A DNA stretch of 34,465 bases. Origin: a virus. The translations under genes were made by a program, and so were the position numbers. The notes under the pieces were generated by a model, which worked only from the letters and a program-made list of their open reading frames with translations, searched no databases and had not been told where the DNA came from. Where the stretch lies: the IMG/VR virus record IMGVR_UViG_3300047300_000218, positions 1 to 34,465 of that record. One strand, written 5' to 3'. Below are positions 17,401-23,326 of this stretch, piece by piece; the first letter of the stretch is position 1; every line of letters begins with the position of its first letter.

Positions 17401-17706
17401 ATGACAAACTTCACAATCAATACCCTCGAACGTGACACCGCTGACGGCTTCGTAAACGTAGTGCACTGGAATGCAACCAAGTCTGACGGTGAGTTCTCCG
17501 CAGGCTCTTACGGCACTGTCAGCTTCACCAAAGAAGACGGTATCAACTACCTGCCTTATGCGTCCCTGACCGAAGCTCAAGTGATTGAGTGGGTTAAGGG
17601 CTCTATGGGTGCTGAAGGCGTGAAAGCCTTGGACGATGCTCTGGCGGCTAACATCGCTGAACAGAAGGCTCCTAAGAAAGCCTCTGGCACTCCTTGGGCC
17701 GCTTAA
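17401..17706 (+). CDS. Conserved small protein after the fibre gene, unknown role
   Basis: 101 aa. Pattern FTINTLERDTADGFVNVVHW, then SAGSYGTVSFT, LTEAQVIEWVKGSMG, ALDDALAANIAEQK, ending SGTPWAA. Proteins of this shape are common next to fibre genes in aquatic phages (I recall the family DUF7936), with a conserved xGxPW end. No catalytic motif or membrane segment is visible. AAAAGGAAAC upstream serves as the ribosome-binding site. A structural or fibre-associated role is inferred only from location. Confidence 0.65.
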   Translation: MTNFTINTLERDTADGFVNVVHWNATKSDGEFSAGSYGTVSFTKEDGINYLPYASLTEAQVIEWVKGSMGAEGVKALDDALAANIAEQKAPKKASGTPWAA

Positions 17707-17740
17707 AATCACTGCAATCAAACTGATGTGAGCCAAAGCC

Positions 17741-17986
17741 ATGACACCAGAAGAAAGATCAGCACTTGCAGTAGAAATTGCATTGATTATTCAGTCTTCC
17801 CCAAAGAAAGAATTGACTGAGCAAGAACTCCAATGGGTTCGTCTTGCAATTGAAGCTGAATCACGAAAAATTCGTTTTCGCGATGCCGTGATTGAAAAAA
17901 GTCTTGCTGGTCTTGCTTGGTCTGCGATTGTCGGCTTCGGCTACATTTTTCTGGACTTTCTCAAAAATCATGGGTTGAAGTTTTGA
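17741..17986 (+). CDS. Small membrane protein of the lysis cassette
   Basis: 81 aa. A charged N-terminal helix (MTPEERSALAVEIALIIQSS...) and a second amphipathic stretch (LTEQELQWVRLAIEAESRKI) lead to one C-terminal membrane segment, SLAGLAWSAIVGFGYIFLDF. It precedes the holin and endolysin genes, so it may modulate lysis (antiholin or accessory holin). No family is confidently recognised. The ribosome-binding site is weak. Its stop (TGA 17984-17986) overlaps the TTG of the following mini-gene. Confidence 0.65.
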   Translation: MTPEERSALAVEIALIIQSSPKKELTEQELQWVRLAIEAESRKIRFRDAVIEKSLAGLAWSAIVGFGYIFLDFLKNHGLKF

Positions 17987-18075
17987 AAGACTTTGCTATC
18001 GCTTTCATTTCTGCCACTTTGGTGGTGGCTATGATTGCGTGGTGTGCTTACATTTTTTGGCAGGTGATGACATGA
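17983..18075 (+). CDS. 30-aa transmembrane peptide in the lysis cassette
   Basis: TTG start overlapping the previous stop (TTGA) and stop overlapping the holin start (ATGA), so it fits exactly into the coupled chain. Product: about MKDFAIAFISATLVVAMIAW followed by CAYIFWQVMT, a single hydrophobic helix. The ribosome-binding site is poor (TTGAAG). A 14-aa form starting at ATG 18031 is possible. It could be a pinholin-like or regulatory peptide; equally it may be only a spacer. The overlap pattern is the main support. Confidence 0.45.
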   Translation: MKDFAIAFISATLVVAMIAWCAYIFWQVMT

Positions 18076-18491
18076 TTGCACTTGACGCTTTGCTGTCTGT
18101 TGGCGAGAAACTAATTGATCGGTTTATCCCTGATCCAGCGCAAAAAGCAGAAGCGCAAATGAAGTTAGCGCAACTCGCTCAAGATGGCGAGTTGGCAAAG
18201 ATGGCGAACGATGCCAAGCTGTTTGAGACTGAAGTAGATGACCGAAAGTCTGCCCGTGAACTTCAATCGGCCACACGCTCACGGATGCCAGCGATTCTCG
18301 CTATTTTGGTGACAATCGGATTCTTCGGGATTCTCTACGCTTTGATGATGGGCTATGCCAAGCCATCTAATGAACTGATGATTATGCTTGGCTCTTTGGG
18401 AACGGCATGGTCTGGAATCATCGCCTATTACTTCGGTTCATCGGCTGGCAGTCAAGCAAAGACAGACGCACTGGTTAAGGGCTACAAATGA
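18072..18491 (+). CDS. Holin, three-transmembrane type
   Basis: 139 aa. The N-terminal amphipathic helix (MIALDALLSVGEKLIDRFIP) and charged helical middle (AQKAEAQMKLAQLAQDGELA) are followed by two or three hydrophobic segments. The clearest are MPAILAILVTIGFFGILYAL and ELMIMLGSLGTAWSGIIAYY. It ends in FGSSAGSQAKT. This matches the GTA-type 3-TM holin family, which permeabilises the inner membrane to release endolysin. ATG at 18072 is chosen because it overlaps the preceding stop. The endolysin ATG overlaps its stop (ATGA). Confidence 0.8.
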   Translation: MIALDALLSVGEKLIDRFIPDPAQKAEAQMKLAQLAQDGELAKMANDAKLFETEVDDRKSARELQSATRSRMPAILAILVTIGFFGILYALMMGYAKPSNELMIMLGSLGTAWSGIIAYYFGSSAGSQAKTDALVKGYK

Positions 18492-18997
18492 GTTTTGAGA
18501 AAGCACTGGCGCACGTTCTTAAAAGTGAAGGTGGTTTTGTCAATAACTTGAACGACCCAGGTGGCATGACTAATCTTGGCTGCACCAAAGCAGTCTGGGA
18601 AGAATGGTGCGGCCATCCAGTCACTGAAAAAGCCATGCGCTCTTTGACACCCGATGACGTTGCACCACTTTATAAGCGCAAGTATTGGGACAAAGTAAAA
18701 GCTGACAGCTTGCCAGAAGGCGTTGATTACTGTGTCTTTGATACTGCCATCAACAGTGGCCCCGGAAGGGCTATAAAACTCCTGCAAGGCGTTGTTGGCG
18801 TAGATCAGGATGGTGACATAGGCCCAAAGACATTGGGCGCTGTAAAAGCCTTTGATCCGAAAGAACTGATCCAAGACTATTCCAAGCGCCGTCTGTCATT
18901 CATGATGGATTTGCCAGCGTGGCAGCATTTCGGCAAGGGCTGGACGAATCGCGTCAACGATGTTGAAAAGTTGGCCTTGCAGATGATTGAAGGCTAA
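18488..18997 (+). CDS. Endolysin, glycoside hydrolase family 108
   Basis: 169 aa. Cuts the glycan chains of peptidoglycan at the end of infection. HVLKSEGGFVNNLNDPGGMT contains the family's catalytic Glu14 in the EGG motif and the NDPGG-x-TNLG pattern. The C-terminal half (PGRAIKLLQGVVGVDQDGDI, GPKTLGAVKA) is the peptidoglycan-binding segment usual for this family. No signal peptide, so release depends on the holin. No spanin (Rz/Rz1) gene was recognised downstream. Its 3' end overlaps a convergent - strand gene by 44 bp. Confidence 0.92.
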   Translation: MSFEKALAHVLKSEGGFVNNLNDPGGMTNLGCTKAVWEEWCGHPVTEKAMRSLTPDDVAPLYKRKYWDKVKADSLPEGVDYCVFDTAINSGPGRAIKLLQGVVGVDQDGDIGPKTLGAVKAFDPKELIQDYSKRRLSFMMDLPAWQHFGKGWTNRVNDVEKLALQMIEG

Positions 18998-19163
18998 CTG
19001 GCCGATAACAGCAAGATTCAGAAGCGCTTGTCTCTACTAGCATGATGGGCGTTTGCTGAATCATTTGCTGTTTCGGATGCTTGACGTACAACTTACAGTT
19101 GTTGCAATAGTGATCCGGGTGTTCCGGGCTACATCTTGCAACGTCAAACGGCAGTGGCATCAT
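18954..19163 (-). CDS. Small Cys-containing conserved protein
   Basis: 69 aa. MMPLPFDVARCSPEHPDHYC followed by NNCKLYVKHPKQQ resembles a small family in betaproteobacterial phages that starts with LPFDxARC and carries further CxxC-type cysteines. A zinc-binding role is possible. The start overlaps the stop of the preceding - strand gene (ATGA), which supports that it is real. The last quarter runs antisense into the endolysin gene by 44 bp. Function unknown. Confidence 0.6.
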   Translation of the reverse strand: MMPLPFDVARCSPEHPDHYCNNCKLYVKHPKQQMIQQTPIMLVETSASESCCYRPVSLQSSARPTFQHR

Positions 19164-19426
19164 TTCAGTTCTTTGAGCCGGTTAGCTACAAGAATTGAAT
19201 ACCCGCTAATGTCATCCCAATGGTCAACGAAATTTGGATCGCCAGCAAGGATTCGTGCAATCTTGTGGACAATCATTTCAAGACTTTCCTTTTGGTCTGT
19301 TTTTAGATCGCCCCATTTTTCCGTGGATCGTATTACATTCTTCAAGCCTTGACTGACAGTTGACTGAGTGAGCAAGTCACCATGTTGGCTTTTGCGTTGT
19401 TCAAGGATTTGAGCAATTGTTGTCAT
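19160..19426 (-). CDS. DUF6378-like phage protein
   Basis: 88 aa. Pattern ILEQRKSQHGDLLTQSTVSQ, GLKNVIRSTEKWGDL, then KESLEMIVHKIARILAGDPN and DHWDDISGYSILVANRL fits the DUF6378 family, common in phages and often beside MazG-like genes. The helix bundle with Glu/His/Asp positions (LEMIVHKIARI...DISGY) is reminiscent of all-alpha NTP pyrophosphatases. A nucleotide-related role is therefore a reasonable guess. Overlaps the MazG-like gene by 4 nt on the same strand. Confidence 0.7.
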   Translation of the reverse strand: MTTIAQILEQRKSQHGDLLTQSTVSQGLKNVIRSTEKWGDLKTDQKESLEMIVHKIARILAGDPNFVDHWDDISGYSILVANRLKELK

Positions 19427-19734
19427 GTTGACTCTTTCACAAAAATCCCATCAGGACGCAGAAAACCTTTGCGGTCTTTGATTTCGTTGTATGCGCCTTT
19501 GTAGCACTCAACCATATCAATATCAAGAATTGCACAGATCATGGTCAAAACCACCATGCAATCCCCGATAGCATCCTTAATCTCAGGCTCGTTACATTCC
19601 TTGATTGCATGGACAAGCTCGTTCAATTCCTCACGCAGCTTGTTATCCGCTTGAGTTAGTGCGTTGCCATTCTGGATAATTCCTCTGGCCTCGCCCCATC
19701 GCACAACATTCATTTCAACATCAGCAAAGCTCAT
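19423..19734 (-). CDS. MazG-like nucleotide pyrophosphohydrolase
   Basis: 103 aa. Contains the all-alpha NTP pyrophosphatase signature: EELNEL with E36 and E39, then EIKDAIGDCMVVL with E51, D54 and D58 (ExxE...ExxD). Such phage enzymes hydrolyse nucleotides (dNTPs, NTPs or alarmones), tuning pools or host starvation signals; the substrate here is unknown. Encoded in the same - strand operon as SSB and the ERF protein. Start overlaps the previous small gene (TGATG). Confidence 0.75.
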   Translation of the reverse strand: MSFADVEMNVVRWGEARGIIQNGNALTQADNKLREELNELVHAIKECNEPEIKDAIGDCMVVLTMICAILDIDMVECYKGAYNEIKDRKGFLRPDGIFVKEST

Positions 19735-19895
19735 CAGTCAGTCCCTCCGACTTGCATCACTTCTTGTTCGCTTTCTTGCTCTTTGAACTGAGCGACAAGT
19801 TTCTGGTGCAATGGATATGCGCCTGATTCAGTTGGCAGTTGTCCCAATACACGGACAACAAAAGCCGCTTCGTTTGGTTCAAGTGTAAAGATCAT
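19734..19895 (-). CDS. 53-aa small protein
   Basis: Reads MIFTLEPNEAAFVVRVLGQL, PTESGAYPLHQKLVAQFKEQ, ESEQEVMQVGGTD. Ribosome-binding site AAAAGGAAACAC lies directly before the ATG. The stop overlaps the start of the MazG-like gene by one base. The L-P-T-E-S-G-A-Y-P-L-H-Q-K-L pattern is familiar from short regulatory-region proteins in prophages, but I assign no function. It is preceded by a 145-bp gap holding a long inverted repeat. Confidence 0.7.
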   Translation of the reverse strand: MIFTLEPNEAAFVVRVLGQLPTESGAYPLHQKLVAQFKEQESEQEVMQVGGTD

Positions 19896-19922
19896 GTGTT
19901 TCCTTTTGTAGTGAAATTTGTG

Positions 19923-19954
19923 AAGTTATGAAGTTTCGATAACTTACATAACTT
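19923..19954. promoter_or_regulatory. Long interrupted inverted repeat (AAGTTATG...CATAACTT)
   Basis: AAGTTATG-AAGTT-TCGAT-AACTT-A-CATAACTT on the + strand: 13 pairs with a single unpaired base and a five-base loop. It lies in the 145-bp gap between the SSB gene and the 53-aa gene of the - strand operon. It could be a two-half-site operator with nested palindromes, or an RNA hairpin. It could also act as a weak terminator on the + strand, where it runs into ACTTTTG. The remainder of the gap shows no convincing gene. Confidence 0.55.
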
Positions 19955-20040
19955 TTGTATAGGTGGGCCAATACTCGCTGCACTGTTGCGCTCCCCCATG
20001 CCCCACAGAGGACAGCATCCGCTTTCTTGGCCCGTAATCC

Positions 20041-20415
20041 TCAAAACGGAATGTCCGTTTCCATGCTGTCAAACCCACTTGCATCGGCTTGAGCTGGCTT
20101 GGGTTCGCTATCCTTGCGGCCACCTTGCAATGCAACTTCATTCACGTTGACGTTTTGCGCGGTGCGTTTCTGGCCTTCTTTGTCGGTGTATTCCCGCTGA
20201 GTCACGACACCTGAAATAGTGACGGATTGACCTTTGACGAGATACTGAGACAAGGATTCAGCGCGTTTGCCAAAAAGTTGGCAATTCCACCAAATAGCTG
20301 GCTTAGTCTTTCCTTGGCTGTCAGCGATAGAGAAATTGGCGACTGGATCTCCATTAGGAAGAAAGCGCACTTCAGCGTCTTTTCCAAGTTGACCAGCTAC
20401 TGTGATGTTATTCAT
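20041..20415 (-). CDS. ssb: Single-stranded DNA-binding protein
   Basis: 124 aa. OB-fold pattern MNNITVAGQLGKDAEVRFLP, PVANFSIADSQ, IWWNCQLFGKRAESLSQYLV, KGQSVTISGVVTQREYTDKE, then a flexible tail ending in METDIPF, the acidic tip that binds partner proteins. The upstream in-frame extension (from 20463) is rejected because AAGGA precedes the ATG at 20415 and SSBs begin at MNN-like sequences. Protects single strands during replication and ERF-mediated annealing. Followed by a 145-bp gap. Confidence 0.93.
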   Translation of the reverse strand: MNNITVAGQLGKDAEVRFLPNGDPVANFSIADSQGKTKPAIWWNCQLFGKRAESLSQYLVKGQSVTISGVVTQREYTDKEGQKRTAQNVNVNEVALQGGRKDSEPKPAQADASGFDSMETDIPF

Positions 20416-20423
20416 ACGATTCC

Positions 20424-20933
20424 TTATTTGATGTTGAGTGAGTGAGAGCGAACCAACTTGCAACCAGGTACATCACCCCCTGATTTCAATGTTGTCTTGA
20501 TGAGCGTTTTGTTTGGCTTTGGTGGCGGCATTGCAGGCCAGTCCATGTATTCCTGTGGGATCAGTCCTTGCTCAAACACTTCAACCGATTCAGGATTGTT
20601 CCGCACTTTGATCGTGCAGATTGGGCTTTCAATCGTGTCAATCTGAGCCGCAAGCATATTCTGAAGCAGATAGTCCTTGAGCTTGTCTGAGGCGCTTTTA
20701 CGCTGTTTCTTCAGCTCTTGCAGGCGACTTATTTCACCGTCAATAGCATCACAGTGCGCTTCAAATTGGCGAGACACCAAAACGATGTTCTGCGCTTTCT
20801 CATTGAACGATTCTGCAATGCCAGTTGATTCAATCGTATCTGCAATTGTCTGAGCGTCTAAGTCCATATCGGACAGCTTTGTCATCAGTTCAATGTATTC
20901 CTGACGCAAAGTGTAGAGTGCTGGCAATGTCAT
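20424..20933 (-). CDS. Siphovirus Gp157-family protein
   Basis: 169 aa. Long coiled coil (about residues 25-100: ...SFNEKAQNIVLVSRQFEAHC, ISRLQELKKQRKSASDKLKD), then IDTIESPICTIKVRNNPESV and IPQEYMDWP...PPKPNKTLIKTTLKSGGDVPGCKLV. This is the Gp157 layout (PF05565), known from siphoviruses where it sits beside recombination genes; an early report linked it to phage resistance. It overlaps the ERF gene stop by 4 nt and is followed after 8 bp by ssb, supporting a recombination-linked role. Confidence 0.88.
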   Translation of the reverse strand: MTLPALYTLRQEYIELMTKLSDMDLDAQTIADTIESTGIAESFNEKAQNIVLVSRQFEAHCDAIDGEISRLQELKKQRKSASDKLKDYLLQNMLAAQIDTIESPICTIKVRNNPESVEVFEQGLIPQEYMDWPAMPPPKPNKTLIKTTLKSGGDVPGCKLVRSHSLNIK

Positions 20934-21529
20934 GCTGCGCTCCGTTTCTTTTCAAGAATCTTGATAACGTGAACGTATGCGACATTGGGAATCTGACCAA
21001 TTGTCTTGACTTCGCTGTTAGTGTTCTGTGAAACCCAATTGAGCAATCCAGCTTTATCGGCTTTAACTTCATCAATCAATGCTTCGATTTCAGCGGCTTG
21101 TTCCTCAGTGATTACAGGCGCTTTTTCTTGCTTTGCTGGCTTCTTTGCATCATTAGGCTTGCTTGCTGCGTTGCCGTCATCGTCTTCAGGTGCGATGCCA
21201 CAAGCGGACATGAGCGAATACCTACGGGCGTATGTGAGTGCAGAACCATATCCTTGCGGATCATGCTTTGTTGCTGGAACATGGAGCTTTCCGCAATTCA
21301 ATGTTTCACCAGATTCGTGAATGAATACGGTTTCTACAATCACTCCATTGTCAGACTCTGAGCATTGTTGAATCAGTGCGATTCCGTTATCGTTCAGGCC
21401 ATCCATGACAGCTTCAACGCAAGCGGCCAAGTCTGCATAGCGAGACTTGAAGTGTGGATTGGTGGATGACTTAAGTGCAGGGCCAAAAGCCTTCTGCGCT
21501 TTGACCAATGCTGTTGCAATGTTTTTCAT
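20930..21529 (-). CDS. ERF-family single-strand annealing protein
   Basis: 199 aa. MKNIATALVKAQKAFGPALK, SSTNPHFKSRYADLAACVEA, then GYGSALTYARRYSLMSACGI and APEDDDGN are hallmarks of ERF-superfamily recombinases. They anneal complementary single strands in homologous recombination and genome circularisation. The C-terminal part (after the Lys/Pro-rich KPNDAKKPAKQEKAP) is a separate helical segment. ATG at 21529 is chosen because AAGGA lies just upstream; the TTG two codons earlier is inside that spacing. Works with the neighbouring SSB. Confidence 0.93.
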   Translation of the reverse strand: MKNIATALVKAQKAFGPALKSSTNPHFKSRYADLAACVEAVMDGLNDNGIALIQQCSESDNGVIVETVFIHESGETLNCGKLHVPATKHDPQGYGSALTYARRYSLMSACGIAPEDDDGNAASKPNDAKKPAKQEKAPVITEEQAAEIEALIDEVKADKAGLLNWVSQNTNSEVKTIGQIPNVAYVHVIKILEKKRSAA

Positions 21530-21542
21530 GTTCAATTCCTTG

Positions 21543-21695
21543 TTAGTTACGAGTTACAGACTGTGCCAAGAGCCATTTTTCACCAAGCTGGTGGACTGAT
21601 CTCGCCCACTTGCGTTGGTACTGACGTATCACGTCAGGGCTGGCATTGTAAGTCAAGAAAAGCTGTCGTGCGTGTTTTAAAAGAGTGATGTTCAT
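21543..21695 (-). CDS. 50-aa first gene of the - strand operon
   Basis: MNITLLKHARQLFLTYNASP, DVIRQYQRKWARSVHQLGEK, WLLAQSVTRN. The end RxWxRSVxxLGxKWLLAxxV is a pattern of small early proteins in lambda-like prophages. AAGGAATTGT precedes the ATG at 21695; the longer frame to 21749 is rejected for that reason. First gene after the divergent control region, so likely early expressed. Function unknown. Confidence 0.7.
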   Translation of the reverse strand: MNITLLKHARQLFLTYNASPDVIRQYQRKWARSVHQLGEKWLLAQSVTRN

Positions 21696-21728
21696 ACAAT
21701 TCCTTTGTTTCGGAACCTTTATTGTCAA

Positions 21729-21746
21729 TGCAAAAAAGTGTTTGCA
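21729..21746. promoter_or_regulatory. Operator-like inverted repeat TGCAAA-N6-TTTGCA
   Basis: TGCAAA (21729-21734) and TTTGCA (21741-21746) flank AAAGTG, in the 104-bp gap between the divergent operons. A TTGACA hexamer (- strand, 21723-21728) lies next to it, but I find no good -10 partner. Position suggests a repressor site; no repressor gene was recognised in the window. Confidence 0.45.
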
Positions 21747-21747
21747 C

Positions 21748-21764
21748 ATTAGTGAAAACCCTTA
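21748..21764 (-). promoter_or_regulatory. Dispersed 17-bp motif, copy 1
   Basis: Reads TAAGGGTTTTCACTAAT on the - strand, directly beside the TGCAAA-N6-TTTGCA repeat in the divergent control region, upstream of the ERF/SSB operon. It matches copy 4 in 15 of 17 positions. Confidence 0.6.
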
Positions 21765-21783
21765 GAGACAGCAGTTTTTTTTC

Positions 21784-21800
21784 TGATAATCTTGCATTCA
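21784..21800 (+). promoter_or_regulatory. Candidate -10 box placing transcription start at the start codon
   Basis: GATAAT at 21784-21789 lies only 10 bases before ATG 21800, and no ribosome-binding sequence separates them. A -35 half match (TTAGAG, 21762-21767) sits 16 bp upstream. A transcript from here would begin within about four bases of the ATG, making it leaderless, as lambda cI mRNA is from PRM. Inference from spacing only. Confidence 0.35.
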
Positions 21801-21997
21801 TGAACAAATACGACAAAGCAGAAGCCGAGGCCAGTGACGCATTGCTTGACCATGCGGTTTCACTAGTCAGCAGCTATGTTGAACATCCTGGCGACACTGA
21901 AGCGGCCTTAAAAGCCCTTTTGATCGTCACTCTTGAACAAATTTACCAAAGGAGAATTTACATTGAGCAAATCACTAGCAAAGCAATGGTATCTTGA
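21800..21997 (+). CDS. Small helical protein, first gene of the rightward early operon
   Basis: 65 aa: MNKYDKAEAEASDALLDHAV, SLVSSYVEHPGDTEAALKAL, LIVTLEQIYQRRIYIEQITS, KAMVS. Predominantly helical with no recognisable motif. The longer frame back to 21722 runs through the control region and is rejected. No ribosome-binding site is visible, but a GATAAT box lies 10 bases upstream, so it may be translated from a leaderless mRNA. It overlaps the next gene (TTG 21963) by 35 nt. Position suggests an early regulator; unproven. Confidence 0.5.
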   Translation: MNKYDKAEAEASDALLDHAVSLVSSYVEHPGDTEAALKALLIVTLEQIYQRRIYIEQITSKAMVS

Positions 21998-22370
21998 GCA
22001 GCTTCGCACAAAGCCTGCACATCATCGCGCCATTGCTAATCGTATGTCTAGCCGATTCAATCTGAGTGCTGGCATGATTAAAGACGAGCTACTGGCTGAG
22101 GGTTACATCAAGCTGGACAAAGTTGTCCGCATGGGCGAAACACAAAAGAACAATCATTTCTATGTGTTGACTGGAAAACAGTACAAAGACCATGAACCTG
22201 TTGTCGTGAAGCATATTGACGAGTTTTGGCCTTGCGGGACAAAGAAATCCACAGGCAATGCGTTTGACTTGTCACGTTCAAAAGGCTTGTTCTCAATCCG
22301 TGAGTTGTCAAACATGACCAACAAGGGTCGTCCGAACAATTTTCCAGTCATTGCGTATTCGAGGGCTTGA
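21963..22370 (+). CDS. Putative DNA-binding protein (winged-helix-like)
   Basis: 135 aa from a TTG start at 21963, with GGAG at 21951-21954 and 8-nt spacing. The N-terminal part (LEQLRTKPAHHRAIANRMSS, RFNLSAGMIKDELLAEGYIK, then LDKVVRMGETQKNNHFYVLT) has the order of a winged helix: helix, recognition helix, then a strand pair ending in a reader-type wing. The C-terminal part (FWPCGTKKSTGNAFDLSRSK, GLFSIRELSNMTNKG) is unknown. Placed at the start of the rightward early operon, it is a candidate regulator. The fold is inferred by eye. Confidence 0.55.
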   Translation: MSKSLAKQWYLEQLRTKPAHHRAIANRMSSRFNLSAGMIKDELLAEGYIKLDKVVRMGETQKNNHFYVLTGKQYKDHEPVVVKHIDEFWPCGTKKSTGNAFDLSRSKGLFSIRELSNMTNKGRPNNFPVIAYSRA

Positions 22371-22372
22371 AC

Positions 22373-22591
22373 ATGGGAAAAGGCAGCGCACCTCGTCCTT
22401 ACTCTGTTTCCGCAGAGGATTTCTCGTCCCGTTGGGATGCTATTTTTTCAAAGAAGGGTATTCAAAATGATGATGTTCAAAAAGAAACCAGTGGGCCAAA
22501 TGGCGCGCCTGAAGTTGCTTCTGAGCAAGAGCGATGGAACGACAGCAGCGGAAATCGCACGCTACCTTCCGACGACAAGCCCTCACAGTAA
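22373..22591 (+). CDS. MGKGSAPRP-type small conserved phage protein
   Basis: 72 aa. MGKGSAPRPYSVSAEDFSSR followed by WDAIFSKK is a very common opening of short proteins in proteobacterial prophages; function unknown. Such proteins usually end soon after WDAIFxKK. Here the frame runs on for about 44 residues through the start of the next gene, giving a hydrophilic, low-complexity tail. GAGG at 22361-22364 supports ATG 22373. It overlaps the next gene out of frame by about 125 nt. Confidence 0.65.
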   Translation: MGKGSAPRPYSVSAEDFSSRWDAIFSKKGIQNDDVQKETSGPNGAPEVASEQERWNDSSGNRTLPSDDKPSQ

Positions 22592-22691
22592 GCTGGCTAG
22601 ATTGGAGCGCGATCACCTTTGGACTGTGTTGCGAAAAGACAACGGTGATGGGACAAAGCGTTACTTTGGCAAACCGCCAAAGGACGCATAA
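22467..22691 (+). CDS. Small winged-helix DNA-binding protein
   Basis: 74 aa (ATG triplet at 22467, 22470, 22473; exact start uncertain). QMARLKLLLSKSDGTTAAEI, ARYLPTTSPHSKLARLERDH, LWTVLRKDNGDGTKRYFGKP reads as helix-turn-helix plus wing: helix, T-T-A-A-E-I turn, recognition helix, and a strand pair with GDGTKRYF. Likely an early transcription regulator. AAGG lies about 10 bases upstream. Its first half overlaps the preceding gene in another frame. The stop overlaps the next ATG (TAATG). Confidence 0.7.
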   Translation: MMMFKKKPVGQMARLKLLLSKSDGTTAAEIARYLPTTSPHSKLARLERDHLWTVLRKDNGDGTKRYFGKPPKDA

Positions 22692-22816
22692 TGGAAACGT
22701 GGCAACTGTGTCTCTTGCTGTTGGCAATCATTGAATCACCAAAGTTGTCAGACCATGATCGCAGTGGTCTTTTTTGGTGGATTCTTTCTATTGGTGTTGT
22801 TGCATATTTTTTCTGA
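22691..22816 (+). CDS. 41-aa membrane peptide
   Basis: METWQLCLLLLAIIESPKLS, DHDRSGLFWWILSIGVVAYF, F. Two hydrophobic stretches around a polar SPKLSDHDRSG turn: a possible hairpin membrane protein. The TAATG overlap with the preceding gene supports translation. Function unknown. Its 3' end contains the -35 region of the candidate promoter for the next unit. Confidence 0.5.
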   Translation: METWQLCLLLLAIIESPKLSDHDRSGLFWWILSIGVVAYFF

Positions 22817-22829
22817 TTGCTGGTACAAT
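22800..22829 (+). promoter_or_regulatory. Candidate promoter with extended -10
   Basis: TTGCAT (22800-22805), 18-bp spacer, TACAAT (22824-22829) preceded by TG at 22821-22822. Transcription would start near 22836, leaving a leader of about 100 nt before the HNH-like gene at 22937. Confidence 0.55.
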
Positions 22830-22846
22830 GATCTGAAACCCGGATA

Positions 22847-22918
22847 GGACGGACTAATTACCCGTCTGAAAAGCGCACCCACCTCGCCTTCCGTTGGTTT
22901 CTTCTAAGGTGGCTTTTT
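22847..22918 (+). promoter_or_regulatory. Structured leader with terminator-like end
   Basis: First hairpin GGACGG/CCGTCT (22847-22852 with 22862-22867). Then CCACCT (22879-22884) can pair with AGGTGG (22907-22912), followed by CTTTTTG. The competing pairing CGCCTT/AAGGTG (22885-22890 with 22906-22911) excludes the second one. It looks like an attenuated leader, or a small RNA of roughly 85 nt started by the promoter at 22800. The 120-bp stretch shows no gene. Confidence 0.4.
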
Positions 22919-22936
22919 GTTAATAAGGTGCGGCAT

Positions 22937-23326
22937 ATGGCTAAAAAAAGCTATTCCGAAAAATTGCTAGATCCTCGCTGGCAGCAGATGCGTCTTCGTG
23001 TGTTTGAACGCGACAAATGGAAGTGCGTGATATGTGGAGATGCTAAAAAAACACTTCACGCTCATCATCCTGTTTACCATCCAATGTCAGATGGCCCTTG
23101 GGATTATGAGGACGAACAAATTATTACTCTTTGCAAAGATTGTCATGACAATGAACATGATGCTCTTGATATTGCAAAGGCAAATTTATTACTTGCTGTT
23201 TTGAAACTTGGAGTTAAAACTTCTTCTGATATGGAAGTTTTTGTAGACTATCTTTCCATACTTGATATGGAAAGTTTGGAAAAATTCTTTATTTGGATGA
23301 ATCATGGCACGAATAAGAACAATTAA
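22937..23326 (+). CDS. HNH-like zinc-binding protein
   Basis: 129 aa. PRWQQMRLRVFERDKWKCVI (CxxC with ICGD), LHAHHPVYHP, then DEQIITLCKDCHDNEHD: two CxxC knuckles around an AHH core, the layout of HNH nucleases. The second CxxC-H resembles the N/H part of the motif. The C-terminal helical part (AKANLLLAVLKLGVKTSSDM) is specific. It could be a DNA nuclease acting in replication or packaging, or a structural zinc protein. AAGGTG at 22925-22930 supports ATG 22937. The 3' end overlaps the O-like gene by 23 nt. Confidence 0.7.
   Translation: MAKKSYSEKLLDPRWQQMRLRVFERDKWKCVICGDAKKTLHAHHPVYHPMSDGPWDYEDEQIITLCKDCHDNEHDALDIAKANLLLAVLKLGVKTSSDMEVFVDYLSILDMESLEKFFIWMNHGTNKNN

Noticed and set aside
22817-22936. 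tRNA gene in the gap before the HNH-like gene
   Set aside because: No cloverleaf, no TTCRA loop and no CCA-end acceptor stem; stems found are short and compete with each other.
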